NCBI GenBank assembly: GCA_964384945.1 | Contig: CAYLMK010000002.1 | Span: forward strand, 62,001-126,000 | Source: S015-6 sp964384945 | Lineage (GTDB): Bacteria > Desulfobacterota > DSWW01 | Reading direction: 5' to 3' | Length of the DNA: 64,000 nucleotides | Part shown: positions 1-8,230 of the stretch, one piece after another | How positions within the stretch are numbered: position 1 is the first letter of the stretch | How the letters are laid out: every line of letters starts with the position of its first letter | Notes under the pieces: generated by a model | The model's input: the letters and a program-made list of their open reading frames with translations, nothing else | Databases searched by the model: none | What the model was told of the DNA's origin: nothing | Program-made: the position numbers and the translations under genes

Positions 1-468
1 GTTCCGGAAGAGGCCGCTCGGTCCGCCGTACAGGCCGGATCCGAGGCCGAAGCCGCCGTCCGGACCCGACCCCTCCGGAGGAAACTGAAGTGGCGGCGAG
101 GGGGGGGCGTAGCTGGAAAAGGATCTCCACAGCGGGATGCCATGCAGGGCCATCTTCTGCAGGAGCTCCTCGAGCCCCTTGTGGTAGTAGTGAAGCCCCG
201 GGGCGATCGAAGGGTCGTCCGGGTTCGGATCCCGGGTGATACCGGACGCGCTCGTCCGCGCGAGCGGCAAAGGCCCGGTCTGCTCGATGTAGGTCTCGAC
301 CCCGTCCACACGAAAGATGGGCGTGGGGTACGTGAGCACGATCGGTCCGGATACCGAGTCCGCCCAGCCAATACTCCAGGGAAAGGCCGCAGTCCCGAGC
401 GCACACGTTCCGGTCACGGCACGGCGAAGGAATTCCCTGCGGGTGATCTTCTGCCGGTAGGATTCCAT
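1..468 (-). CDS. Tat-exported protein of unknown function, C-terminus beyond the window
   Basis: The last gene of the hydrogenase operon, cut by the window edge; 156 residues are visible. It begins with a twin-arginine signal (TRREFLRR at residues 9-16, then a short hydrophobic stretch ending near GWADS), so the product should be exported folded, often a sign of a cofactor protein. The visible mature part is rich in Pro and Gly, has no CxxC or CxxCH motif, and I do not recognise the family. The ATG lies 17 nt after the cytochrome stop and is preceded by GAGGGA at normal spacing, so it is probably co-transcribed with the hydrogenase. It could be a further subunit or electron-transfer partner; that is inferred only from position. 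Confidence 0.6.
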   Translation of the reverse strand, partial: MESYRQKITRREFLRRAVTGTCALGTAAFPWSIGWADSVSGPIVLTYPTPIFRVDGVETYIEQTGPLPLARTSASGITRDPNPDDPSIAPGLHYYHKGLEELLQKMALHGIPLWRSFSSYAPPSPPLQFPPEGSGPDGGFGLGSGLYGGPSGLFRN

Positions 469-485
469 CTTGTCGGTTCCCTCGA

Positions 486-860
486 TTATCGAAGCGGGTC
501 CGCGTGCCTGCTGTGGCAGGAGAGGCAGGCGTCGCCCCGGCAGGAGTCCGGCCTGTGGCATTCCGTACAGCAGATGCCCGCAAGGGCAGCCTCCGACGAA
601 AACCACGGGTAGAGGTTCATCTGGCCTCGACGGACGAGTTCGTGACAGGTCAGACAGGTGTTGGCTTCCATGTCCACGCCATCGTGAGCATCATGGCAAC
701 GAACACAATAATCCTCCGCGCTGCGCACCTCCTGCGCGACGGCAGAGCCGGTCCCCGAACCGACGAGCATGCCCGCAAGCACCGCAAACACGGGAACCCA
801 GGGTCGGCGCCGAAGCGGGAAGAACGCGGGCGGAACCCTTCTCTTCTGTCCGTCTCTCAC
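486..860 (-). CDS. Small tetrahaem c-type cytochrome
   Basis: Predicted periplasmic electron carrier of 124 residues. Four CxxCH haem-binding motifs lie at residues 52-56, 69-73, 98-102 and 112-116, after a basic N-terminus and a hydrophobic Sec signal or anchor (about residues 21-42, ending AVAQ). I chose the GTG at 860 because GGGAGG sits 5 nt upstream and it starts just after the large-subunit stop; ATGs at 899 and 890 would overlap the hydrogenase gene and lack that site. In periplasmic [NiFe] hydrogenases a multihaem cytochrome commonly accepts electrons from the small subunit. The position directly downstream of both subunits supports that role here. Confidence 0.82.
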   Translation of the reverse strand: MRDGQKRRVPPAFFPLRRRPWVPVFAVLAGMLVGSGTGSAVAQEVRSAEDYCVRCHDAHDGVDMEANTCLTCHELVRRGQMNLYPWFSSEAALAGICCTECHRPDSCRGDACLSCHSRHADPLR

Positions 861-874
861 CGGGACCTCCCAAC

Positions 875-2245
875 TCAGTGCACGGAACATGCCATGCAAG
901 GATCGAAGCTGTGAACGATCCGCAGCACTTCGATCGGTTCGCTTTCGTCCTGCACGATCGTCCCCAAGACGGCCTGCTCCAGGACGCCCGGAACGTTCCC
1001 CTCATCCTTGGGCGAGCAGTTCCAGGAAGTGGGCGTTACGATCTGATACGTATGGATCACCTGATCCCGGAGTACCACGTAATGGGACAGGCTGCCGCGG
1101 GGCGCCTCGGTTCTGCCCACGGCCTCGCCGGATGCCGGCAAGCGGAACGACGCCCGTGTCGGCCCCGTCGCTTCATACTGGCCCAGCCAGTCCTTCATGC
1201 GCCCCGTGAGCAGCGCGGTCTCCTGGACGCGGGCCTGGATGCGCCCCAAAACGGAGCTCGTCGGACCGACGGCACCGAGCACGGCCAGGCGGGCGTACGG
1301 GCCCACCTCGCAGACCTTCCCCTGGTAGCGGGGCGCTTTGATCCAGGAGTAGCCCCGGGCCTTCTCCCTGTCCGGCTGCGTCGAACCCTCGAAGGGGTTC
1401 CTGGGCGCGTCGTCCGCATACCAGGCGTAATAGGAACTCTCCTGCACCCTTCTCATGTCGGGCGGCGCAACGCCGGCCGGCGGCGGGGCCCTGTATCCGG
1501 GAGGGAAAAGCTCGCGGCCGAGGGCCGGCTCGTAAAAGGCCCCCAGGCACAGGTAGTGACCCGTTCCGCGGCCGATCTGCGCGTAGTCGGGATAGTACGC
1601 AGCAAGCGTCTCTCCGTCCGGAATCATCTGTCCCTGGACGAATCCCTCGATTTCGTCCAGGAGTTCCCTCAGAAACTGGATATCCCCACCGGAGAGCCGG
1701 GTGGTCATACCACCGAGGGCGATCCCGGTGCAATGGGGCATCTTGCCGCCCACGACCCCCCCGATGGAATGCGCGTTTCTCCTCTGACGAAAGGCCTCTC
1801 GGTAGTTGCCGATCAACCGGTCCGTATCCTGGAGCGAGAGGCGCCGGTCTCCCCCAAAGGAAGGCCCCCAGGGGCTTTGCGTGGGCATCTCGATGAAGTC
1901 CGGCAGGCAGAGGTGATAGAAATGGAGGATGTGGCTGTGGACCAGCTCTGCTCCGAGCAGAAGATTGCGCAGAATGTGCGCATTGAAGGGAATCTTGACA
2001 TTCTGCATGCGTTCGACAGAGTCGACCGCCGCGATCCCGTGGCTGGTCGGGCAGACTCCGCAAACCCGCTGGCACAGAAGTCTGGCATCGTCCGGCCTTC
2101 TTTCTCTCAGGACGTTCTCGAAGCCCCGGTACAGGGTCCCCCGGGCCAGCGCGTCCACCACGCGGCCGTCCGAGACGGTGATATCCAGGCGAAGATGTCC
2201 CTCCACGCGGCTGATCGGATCGAGCACCGTAAGGGTCCGGGCCAT
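875..2245 (-). CDS. [NiFe] hydrogenase large (catalytic) subunit, short and without C-terminal extension
   Basis: Carries the Ni-Fe active site for H2 oxidation or evolution. The first metal-binding pair is RVCGVC (Cys62, Cys65), preceded by the family N-terminus with ISRVEGH. The second pair is in DPCMACSVH (Cys450, Cys453). The protein ends exactly at that His456, so there is no C-terminal peptide of the kind removed by maturation proteases in most families. At 456 residues it is also shorter than the usual 550-600 of group 1 enzymes. The ATG at 2245 has AGAGG upstream; the small-subunit stop is 46 nt before it. Export would rely on the Tat signal of the small subunit. Subgroup assignment needs a tree. 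The extension-free end resembles regulatory (sensor) hydrogenases, but the Tat-exported partner argues for a periplasmic enzyme. Confidence 0.9.
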   Translation of the reverse strand: MARTLTVLDPISRVEGHLRLDITVSDGRVVDALARGTLYRGFENVLRERRPDDARLLCQRVCGVCPTSHGIAAVDSVERMQNVKIPFNAHILRNLLLGAELVHSHILHFYHLCLPDFIEMPTQSPWGPSFGGDRRLSLQDTDRLIGNYREAFRQRRNAHSIGGVVGGKMPHCTGIALGGMTTRLSGGDIQFLRELLDEIEGFVQGQMIPDGETLAAYYPDYAQIGRGTGHYLCLGAFYEPALGRELFPPGYRAPPPAGVAPPDMRRVQESSYYAWYADDAPRNPFEGSTQPDREKARGYSWIKAPRYQGKVCEVGPYARLAVLGAVGPTSSVLGRIQARVQETALLTGRMKDWLGQYEATGPTRASFRLPASGEAVGRTEAPRGSLSHYVVLRDQVIHTYQIVTPTSWNCSPKDEGNVPGVLEQAVLGTIVQDESEPIEVLRIVHSFDPCMACSVH

Positions 2246-2291
2246 GCGCCTGCAATCCTCTAGGGCAAGGGGACAACCGGAATTCGCATCT

Positions 2292-3221
2292 TCACGGCTC
2301 CCCGCTTGGCAGGAGCACCGGCGGTTCGATCCGGACAAACGGCGTGTCCGGAAAGAAGGGCTCGGTGCACCCGATACAGATCGAGTTCACGGACACGCAC
2401 CACGCCCCGCTCCCGTTCCATCCCCGCGTCGGCGCATCGCAGAAGGTATCCTCGCCCCGACAGCCGAGGGATTTCAGACAAGCGCCCGCTTCCTCCTCGT
2501 ACCTCGCGAATCTGCCCGCCAGCTTGCTTGCGAGGCGCGGACATTGACTGCACACCGTTCGTCCGAAGAGGTTCACAGGCCGCTTGAATCGATCCCGCGG
2601 AATCGTCTCCCCGGCGATCAGGCGCAGGAGCACATCGACGATCCAGTCCGGATGGGGAGGGCATCCGGGCACGAGCACGAGGGGCGTGGTGGGGGGCAGG
2701 TAGTGCTCGATGGGCGCGAACCGGGGCTCGTTGCCCCGCGTTCCCGCAACCCCACCGTAGGCCGCGCAACTGCCCATACCGACGACGCCGACGGCCTTCC
2801 TCGTGAGGGCCACGAGTACGTCTCGGAATTCGTATTCCTGGTCCTGCAGGGAACCCACCGAACCGTACCCCCGACGGCTGGGGACGGCACCCTCCACGAC
2901 CAGGAGGATTTGCCTGGATTCAACCCGGGTAAGATCGAGCAGCGTTGTGAAGGCCGGCTCTCCGCTCGCGGACATGAGGAGCGGCGCGTACCTCAGATCG
3001 AACGTGGAGAGCAATTCCGGCAGGTCCTGGTCCGAGGAGGCCTCGTGGTAGTTCGCCAGGGATACGAAACACCCGGAGCACCCGGCGGCACCGAGCCACA
3101 CTACCGCAGGCCCGACGCCCTGCGCCCAACCCTCCAGGCGGAGCAGACCGACCGGGGAAAGGGAAGCGAGCAAGCCCGCCGAAAGGGCATGCGAGAGGAA
3201 CTGGCGTCTCGTGATCTTCAT
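2292..3221 (-). CDS. [NiFe] hydrogenase small subunit with Tat signal
   Basis: Iron-sulfur electron-transfer subunit, 309 residues. It starts with a twin-arginine signal (ITRRQFLSH, residues 3-11, then a hydrophobic run to about Gln34), which should carry the folded heterodimer to the periplasm. Cluster ligands typical of the family are visible: GCSGC (Cys48, Cys51), then GSCAAYGG and VPGCPPHPDW for the proximal cluster, and several further Cys in the C-terminal half (CSQC, CLKSLGC, CIGC) for the medial and distal clusters. There is no C-terminal membrane helix, unlike many group 1 small subunits, so membrane coupling through a cytochrome b is not evident. The ATG at 3221 sits directly before the Tat motif; an upstream in-frame ATG at 3275 would bury the signal. 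Confidence 0.9.
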   Translation of the reverse strand: MKITRRQFLSHALSAGLLASLSPVGLLRLEGWAQGVGPAVVWLGAAGCSGCFVSLANYHEASSDQDLPELLSTFDLRYAPLLMSASGEPAFTTLLDLTRVESRQILLVVEGAVPSRRGYGSVGSLQDQEYEFRDVLVALTRKAVGVVGMGSCAAYGGVAGTRGNEPRFAPIEHYLPPTTPLVLVPGCPPHPDWIVDVLLRLIAGETIPRDRFKRPVNLFGRTVCSQCPRLASKLAGRFARYEEEAGACLKSLGCRGEDTFCDAPTRGWNGSGAWCVSVNSICIGCTEPFFPDTPFVRIEPPVLLPSGEP

Positions 3222-3315
3222 GACCGCCACCGATGCTCGTCCTGCATGAGGTCCGGTGCGGGCGCTCCGGACCACTACGTTGCCGTCTCCTCGTCCTGTT
3301 CATTCCTCATCGCTA

Positions 3316-3344
3316 AAGATAGCAGTCCATCAAGACCTTGTCCA
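3316..3344 (-). promoter_or_regulatory. Sigma70-like promoter of the hydrogenase operon
   Basis: On the minus strand TGGACA (-35; five of six consensus bases) is followed after exactly 17 nt by TATCTT, with an extended -10 TG one base upstream. Transcription would start near 3309, leaving a leader of about 88 nt before the small-subunit ATG. Found by eye, not scored by a program. Confidence 0.5.
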
Positions 3345-3452
3345 CTTCCGTACAAGTCCCCATGACTTTTATCGAATTACCTGTTAACGTGTGACACACC
3401 AACCCCGTCCTTCACCGTTCGAAACCAGGACGGGTGCCCCTAGGTCGATGCC

Positions 3453-4280
3453 ATGGATGAACGCCTCGCGTCGATACGGGATATCCCGGCGTGTGTCTGC
3501 CGGAATTTGCGGGGTATCCTGTTCGACATCGACGACACCTTTACCTTCCAGGGAAAGCTCATCCCCGGCGCCTTCTCCGCACTCTGGGATGCCAGGCGAG
3601 CGGGCCTCCTCACGGTTCCCGTCACGGGCAGGCCCGCTGGATGGGCCGACCACATCGCGCGGATGTGGCCGGTCGAGGCTGTCATTGGAGAGAACGGCGC
3701 CTTCTATTTCTGTTCGGACGAAAGGGGCAGAGGGTTGAAGCGGAGTTTCTTCGTGGAGGATGCCTCCGTTCGCGCCCGGCATCGCAAAAGGCTCGAAGAG
3801 ATCTTCCGGGGGGTGCAGGCGGCCTTCCCGGCCGCCAGGTTGGCCGCAGACCAACCCTACCGTGCGTGCGATCTTGCCGTGGACTGCAGCGAGGACACGA
3901 CGCCTCCCCTGAGCGTCGAGCAGGTCCGCCGGATCCAGCGCCTCTTCGAAGAGGGCGGCGCCAGGGCGAAGATCAGTTCGATCCACCTGAACGCATGGTT
4001 CGGGGACTACGACAAGCTCTCGACCTGCAAATGGTACTTCAAGAGGGAGCACGGGATCGATCTCGAGCGGCAGAGGGAGCGCTTCCTCTTCTGCGGGGAT
4101 TCGCCGAACGATGCTCCGATGTTCGCCTTCTTTCCGCTCTCCGTCGGGGTGGCCGGAATATGCCGATTCCACGAGGCGGGCCTGATAGATCACATGCCGG
4201 GCTTCCTAGCCGACCGGGAAGGCGGGTTGGGGTTCGAGGAAACGGTTCGGACCGTCCTAAACAAACGTAAAAGTACCTGA
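3453..4280 (+). CDS. HAD-superfamily phosphatase (Cof/IIB-like)
   Basis: Predicted cytosolic Mg-dependent phosphohydrolase of 275 residues. The nucleophile motif is FDIDDT (Asp25, Asp27), motif II is VTGR (Thr58), a candidate motif III Lys is Lys193, and the metal-binding motif IV is CGDSPNDAPMF (Asp216, Asp220). The large cap between motifs II and III and the GDSPND signature fit the HAD-IIB group, which includes sugar and polyol phosphatases such as mannosyl-3-phosphoglycerate or sucrose phosphatases. The substrate cannot be told from sequence. It is divergent from the hydrogenase operon and 115 nt upstream of a methyltransferase gene, so the two may share a transcript. Confidence 0.8.
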   Translation: MDERLASIRDIPACVCRNLRGILFDIDDTFTFQGKLIPGAFSALWDARRAGLLTVPVTGRPAGWADHIARMWPVEAVIGENGAFYFCSDERGRGLKRSFFVEDASVRARHRKRLEEIFRGVQAAFPAARLAADQPYRACDLAVDCSEDTTPPLSVEQVRRIQRLFEEGGARAKISSIHLNAWFGDYDKLSTCKWYFKREHGIDLERQRERFLFCGDSPNDAPMFAFFPLSVGVAGICRFHEAGLIDHMPGFLADREGGLGFEETVRTVLNKRKST

Positions 4281-4395
4281 GAACGAGAAAGAATGGAAAA
4301 GCCTCGTCGGTTCGGTCGAACCCTATGGCGAAGCTCTCAGATCCCAACTCGAACAGGTTCTCAGGCGAGATCGGAGGTCTGAAGGAGGCCGGAAG

Positions 4396-5436
4396 ATGAA
4401 ACAACTGATGAATGCAGTCAAGGTCGTCGGGTTGCTGCCAATGCTTCAGCTGAATCGGGCCAGAAAGGTGGCGTGGGGGGAATGTCTGCGCGGGTTCTTC
4501 ATGACCCGGAGCGCGTGCACGCTCCTCAATCTAGGCCTCTTCGAGGAGATGGCGGCGGTCGGAAAGGTACGTCTCCCGGATTTCGCGGAGCGGAACGGCC
4601 TGGACCTGGAGCTCCTCCAAGCGGTCACGGATTACCTGACCTTTTTGAAGGTGTTCAAGAAGGAGGGGGACGCCTACCGGCTGGACCGGCAGGGAAGGTT
4701 CCTGCTCTCCCACTTGCGGGGTTGGTTCGACCTGACGCACGGCTATGAAGAGGTCTTTCATCATCTCGAGGACATGATCCGGAAGAAACGGATCTACGGC
4801 CGGGATCTCTACCGGCGGCCCGAACACGTCGCCCGGGGCAGCGGCGACGCATCGAAGCTGCTCTACTTTCCGCTTCTCATTGACAGGATCAAGCGCAAGG
4901 GATATCGGCGCGTGCTCGACCTGGGCTGCGGCGACGGAACCTTTCTGCGCCACATGTGTCGGGCGCTCCCCTACGTGCAGGGATACGGGGTCGATCTGGC
5001 CCAGGAAGCGATCGACTCAGGGACCGCAAAGATCCGCGCCGAGGGCCTTCAGGACCGCATCCATCTGATGCAGGGGGACATCCTCCATCTAGGCCCCCTT
5101 GCCTCCGCGCTCGCCGGCGTCGACGCGGCAACGGCCTTCTTCGTGTTTCACGAATTCCTCTACGATTCCGAGGACTGCCTGACTGGATTCCTCGAGCAGT
5201 TCCGAACGCACCTCAAGAATACCACTCTGATTGCAGTCGAAGCCGTTTGGCATGACCCCGAAGACCTGCCCCGAAATCCGGGCCCGATCATCGAGTACCA
5301 GCTCTTCCATCAGGTATCCAAACAGAAGCAGGTGAAGCGCGGGGAATGGAAGAGGATTCTCGGATCGGCAGGCTTCGATTCGGTTCAGGAAGATTACCTG
5401 GCCTTCTGCCGGACGGCTGTCTTCACCCTCACCTAG
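4396..5436 (+). CDS. SAM-dependent methyltransferase with winged-helix-like N-terminal domain
   Basis: A 346-residue class I methyltransferase. Residues 1-160 form an alpha-helical dimerisation/winged-helix type region as in small-molecule O-methyltransferases and related polyketide-tailoring enzymes. The SAM-binding motif I is VLDLGCGDGTF at residues 173-183, followed by an acidic residue after the next strand (GYGVDL). AAGGAGG precedes the ATG. It is clearly paralogous to the methyltransferase at 34416-35507 inside the lipid locus: same length from the shared VKVVGL start, same HGYE/YGYE and EEHV/PEHV segments, same motif I and the same FCRTAVF/FLKTAVF end. That link suggests a substrate related to the lipid pathway although it lies 12 kb upstream. 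The acceptor is unknown. Confidence 0.82.
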   Translation: MKQLMNAVKVVGLLPMLQLNRARKVAWGECLRGFFMTRSACTLLNLGLFEEMAAVGKVRLPDFAERNGLDLELLQAVTDYLTFLKVFKKEGDAYRLDRQGRFLLSHLRGWFDLTHGYEEVFHHLEDMIRKKRIYGRDLYRRPEHVARGSGDASKLLYFPLLIDRIKRKGYRRVLDLGCGDGTFLRHMCRALPYVQGYGVDLAQEAIDSGTAKIRAEGLQDRIHLMQGDILHLGPLASALAGVDAATAFFVFHEFLYDSEDCLTGFLEQFRTHLKNTTLIAVEAVWHDPEDLPRNPGPIIEYQLFHQVSKQKQVKRGEWKRILGSAGFDSVQEDYLAFCRTAVFTLT

Positions 5437-5686
5437 GCTCCGCATGCGGTCGAAGAAGATCCGACTGGGACGCAACGGATCCCTTTTTCATCGCGTTCAT
5501 GATTGCAGTATCCCGCCCGGGATTCTTGTCGTGCGCGTATCCGGTTCGTGGTCCTTCAGACCTCAAACAACCGAGGATTGCGCGTCCTTTCGATCCCCTT
5601 CCCGGCTGGTTCAGGTTGGTGTGCAACAGAAATACCTTGACGCGGACTTTGCGCTGCGGTTCGATCAAGAAGGAAGAACAAAGCGT

Positions 5687-5895
5687 GATCAGGTCCATTT
5701 TCTGCTTGAGGTTGACCCGCGCACCGATGCAATCGTCTCCACGGCGCTGGCGACCCTCTTCGCAGAGTTCTTCGGGATCCCACGGGCAAGATACCGACCC
5801 GTCGGGCACCAGTCGCCTATCATCATGACTACCTTGATCCCTGCCTGATGTGCACACTCCGGGGCGCTTGACAACCGGTCGCTCCATATCAGCCC
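5687..5895 (-). pseudogene. Relic of a cation-transporting P-type ATPase
   Basis: Two short minus-strand segments in different frames match consecutive conserved motifs of P-type ATPases. The first (5764-5895) reads AGIKVVMMIGD followed by a GRYLARGI segment, compared with the family's AGIKVVMITGD...TAxAIAxxIGI. The second (5687-5722) reads ARVNLKQKMDLI, compared with the family's FARVxPEQKLxLV. Their order and spacing are as in the family, but the TGD Thr is replaced, the frame changes between the motifs, and nothing of the phosphorylation DKTGT motif or membrane helices is nearby. It is therefore a dead fragment, if the assignment is right. Confidence 0.42.
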
Positions 5896-6025
5896 GGCTT
5901 TCGCTATTCGGGATGCAGAACGGGGAATCGTAGGAGATTTTGATCCGTAAGTGATTCTTCTTTCCGCTCGAAAAGAGTAGAAAGCGTGTTCCCTCATACA
6001 CATTTAAAGAAGGAGATCCAGTCCC

Positions 6026-6054
6026 TTTTTACTGGGTGGCATATGTGATATCGT
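6026..6054 (+). promoter_or_regulatory. Candidate promoter for the TolB-like gene
   Basis: TTTTTA (weak -35) and TATCGT (-10) are separated by 17 nt, with an extended -10 TG before TATCGT. The predicted start near 6061 leaves a leader of about 78 nt. The -35 match is poor, so the call rests mainly on the extended -10. Confidence 0.3.
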
Positions 6055-6138
6055 AACCCTTGCGAAAGATGTGGGGATCCGCTGACGGCGTCGCCTGGAA
6101 AGACCCATGGGTCGCGGTCTCATGAGAAGGGAGGAGTT

Positions 6139-7410
6139 ATGTTCCAAATCGGCAGACCGAATCGGACCATTTGGGCCACGTTGTTTTTCTTGCTTGGATC
6201 GGCACCCGCTTTCCCTGTCTCTGCGCAGGAGGGCCGGGATCTGGAATACTGGAAGAAGATCATGCATATTCAAGAACAAGGAGAACAGGCCATCCCCCAC
6301 CGGATTGAAAAAGACATTAGCCCGAGCATCAAGTTGATGATGCCCGGCGGTGCATTCCCTTCATGGTGTCCATCCACTAACAAAATTACGTACACTAAAA
6401 TGGTTAAGAATACATACGAAGTGTTTGTGATGGACCCCGACGGGAGGAATGCCGAATGTCTGACCTGTGACAAGCCGGCGCTTCAAGGCTGCAGACATAG
6501 AGGGCAGTCTTACTGGCACCCCAGCGGAAGGTTCATCGTGTTTTCGGCAGAAAGCGCTCAATATCCTCGGAAGGGGATAGGGGTAACACACAGGCCAGGG
6601 TTGGGCAGGAATTTCAATGTCTGGCTGATGACGGCAGACGGCAAGAATTTTTTTCAATTGAGTGATTACCCGGATAATTGGGGTGTGATTGAGACGAAAT
6701 TCTCCCATGACGGAAACAAGATTTACTGGAATGAGGAGTATTCCATGGAGTTACACCCCAAGGGCAAGCCCGAAGATCCTGTCCCTCATCCCGGTTCATA
6801 CTGGGGCAAGGAAAGCATCAAGTATCGCAAGGGGGAGGAATTGTGCGCATGGCGCGTGGTTGTTGCTGACGTGAGTTTCGAAGGTGGCAATCCGATAATT
6901 TCCAACATCCGCAAAATCAGCCCACCGCCTGGTTTCACGGCGATAGAAGCAAATGGATTCACTCCGGACGACAAAGGGTTTGTCTGGAGCCTGGGCAATC
7001 TGAAAGAAACCAGAGGCAGAGCTTTCTGGGGCGAGATCTATGTCTCCGATCTCGATGGAAAGAATTGGAAGAGATTGACCAATACCCCATGGAAACACAA
7101 TGAGGACCCTGCTTATTCCCCGGACGGGAAGAAGATCGTCTACAAAGAGGCAACGAAGGGCAAGGGAATGCCATCGGACGGCATGGAGATTTTCCTGATG
7201 GACGCAGACGGCAGTAACAGGGTTCAGTTGACGCATTTTTCTGATCCTGGATATCCGGAGTATCGTGCAGACTGGATGCAGATTACGGAGTTCAGTTGGA
7301 GCCCGAACGGCAAGAAGATTGTATATGGCATGGCCAGAGGAGATAAGGAGTTCCCCAAGATCTTCATTAATTCAGATCTCTATCTTTTGACCCTTCCATC
7401 CGCGGAATAA
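6139..7410 (+). CDS. Exported TolB/PD40-type beta-propeller protein
   Basis: A 423-residue protein with a Sec signal peptide (hydrophobic residues about 11-28, cleavage near VSA-Q at 29/30). The mature part has at least five PD40/WD40-like blades of the form W/Y-S/H-P-D/N-G-K-K-I-V/Y (SYWHPSGRFIVF, KFSHDGNKIYW, AYSPDGKKIVY, SWSPNGKKIVY), each followed by a D-x-D-G turn (MDPDGRN, DLDGKN, MDADGSN), as in TolB and related periplasmic propellers. Such proteins bind partner proteins or peptides; no catalytic residues are evident. AGGGAGGAG lies just before the ATG. Codon third positions are noticeably A/T-rich compared with flanking genes, suggesting acquisition. It is not next to pal or tolA, so it is probably not TolB itself. 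Confidence 0.75.
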   Translation: MFQIGRPNRTIWATLFFLLGSAPAFPVSAQEGRDLEYWKKIMHIQEQGEQAIPHRIEKDISPSIKLMMPGGAFPSWCPSTNKITYTKMVKNTYEVFVMDPDGRNAECLTCDKPALQGCRHRGQSYWHPSGRFIVFSAESAQYPRKGIGVTHRPGLGRNFNVWLMTADGKNFFQLSDYPDNWGVIETKFSHDGNKIYWNEEYSMELHPKGKPEDPVPHPGSYWGKESIKYRKGEELCAWRVVVADVSFEGGNPIISNIRKISPPPGFTAIEANGFTPDDKGFVWSLGNLKETRGRAFWGEIYVSDLDGKNWKRLTNTPWKHNEDPAYSPDGKKIVYKEATKGKGMPSDGMEIFLMDADGSNRVQLTHFSDPGYPEYRADWMQITEFSWSPNGKKIVYGMARGDKEFPKIFINSDLYLLTLPSAE

Positions 7411-7442
7411 GACATTCAAGTGTTTGAATCACGAAGATCGTT

Positions 7443-8154
7443 TCAACTTTCTCGGGTCGGACTTTGACAGTCTTTCTCGTATTTGGAGCGTGTCCCGAAC
7501 GAGGTGAATACGCTTTTAGGCCGGTTTTCGAGTACCGGGAAGTAACGATTATGTGGGGAGAGTCCCGCGCGAGTTTCCAGAACCGTCTCCATCGGATTCA
7601 GCTCAGGGCGTTGCGGGGACAGCAACAACCGGAGGACTTGCGCTTCTGATGCAACTCTTTTTGCGAGATGCCGAATTATTCTTGAAGGCCCTTTTGGCTG
7701 CAGGGTCAGCCGAAGCGATTTGCGGTCGTGGTTTCAGCCGTCGAAAGCCAAATTGGCGGAACAGCCTTTGACATTGGCGAACCCCGAGGTCCACACCGTA
7801 GCTCTGTTTCAGGTGATGGCTGATAAGCTTTCCATTCCACATATTCTGGGTATAGCCAAACGCCCGGGGCGAATGGCGAAGGTCCCGTCTGTCCACCTTC
7901 AAGGCAGAAGGCTGGCTTGGACGATTCCCTTCGCGAAGCCCGGCAAACCCACTCTGTATAAAGCGCTTCACCCAATACTATGCTGGCCGACGCCCCTCCC
8001 CAAACGACTCGGCCACCTCACTGCGGGAAGGTCCGGAAAAGACCAGCAACACGCCGTGCAGTCGCTGATCATGTCGGGACTCATCGGACCGGAGGGTTTC
8101 CTGCTCCAGGGCGATTCGCATAATGCCTGCATCCTTGATTTCCAGTTTTCGCAT
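7443..8154 (-). pseudogene. Decayed IS630-family transposase
   Basis: The frame opens at the ATG at 8154 with MRKLEIKDAGIMRIALEQE and a DESRHDQRLHGVLLV segment, the usual N-terminus of IS630-type transposases. Near 7972-7978 the frame shifts into a winged-helix segment (7603-7971; SGFAGLREGNRP, DLRHSPRAFGY, SYGVDLGVRQCQRLFRQFGF). The next recognisable piece (about 7490-7628) is the C-terminal LLSPQRPELNPMET and HNRYFPVLE, which should contain PPYSPELNPIE of the DDE domain. The central catalytic Asp motifs, roughly 120 residues, are missing. So one frameshift plus an internal deletion. I could not identify terminal inverted repeats or a target duplication. Confidence 0.75.
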
Positions 8155-8230
8155 ATCGGTCTCCTTCCACGCGAAAACATGCCAGAAAGATACGGTATCA
8201 GGACTGCTGGATATGGAAAGGGAGAACCTC

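Larger units (their letters stand above)
5437..6138 (+). other. Gene-poor interval with decayed coding sequence
   Basis: About 700 nt with no intact gene I would defend. The minus strand holds a decayed P-type ATPase fragment (separate entry) and the right end holds a candidate promoter for the next gene. Base composition becomes visibly more A/T-rich towards 6000, marking the left edge of the 5.4-11 kb island. Small open frames on both strands lack ribosome-binding sites and recognisable sequence. Confidence 0.5.

Noticed and set aside
470..2263. 597-codon open frame on the plus strand
   Set aside because: Antisense to the hydrogenase large subunit and cytochrome genes; Arg/Pro-rich sequence without family resemblance, a common by-product of high GC.
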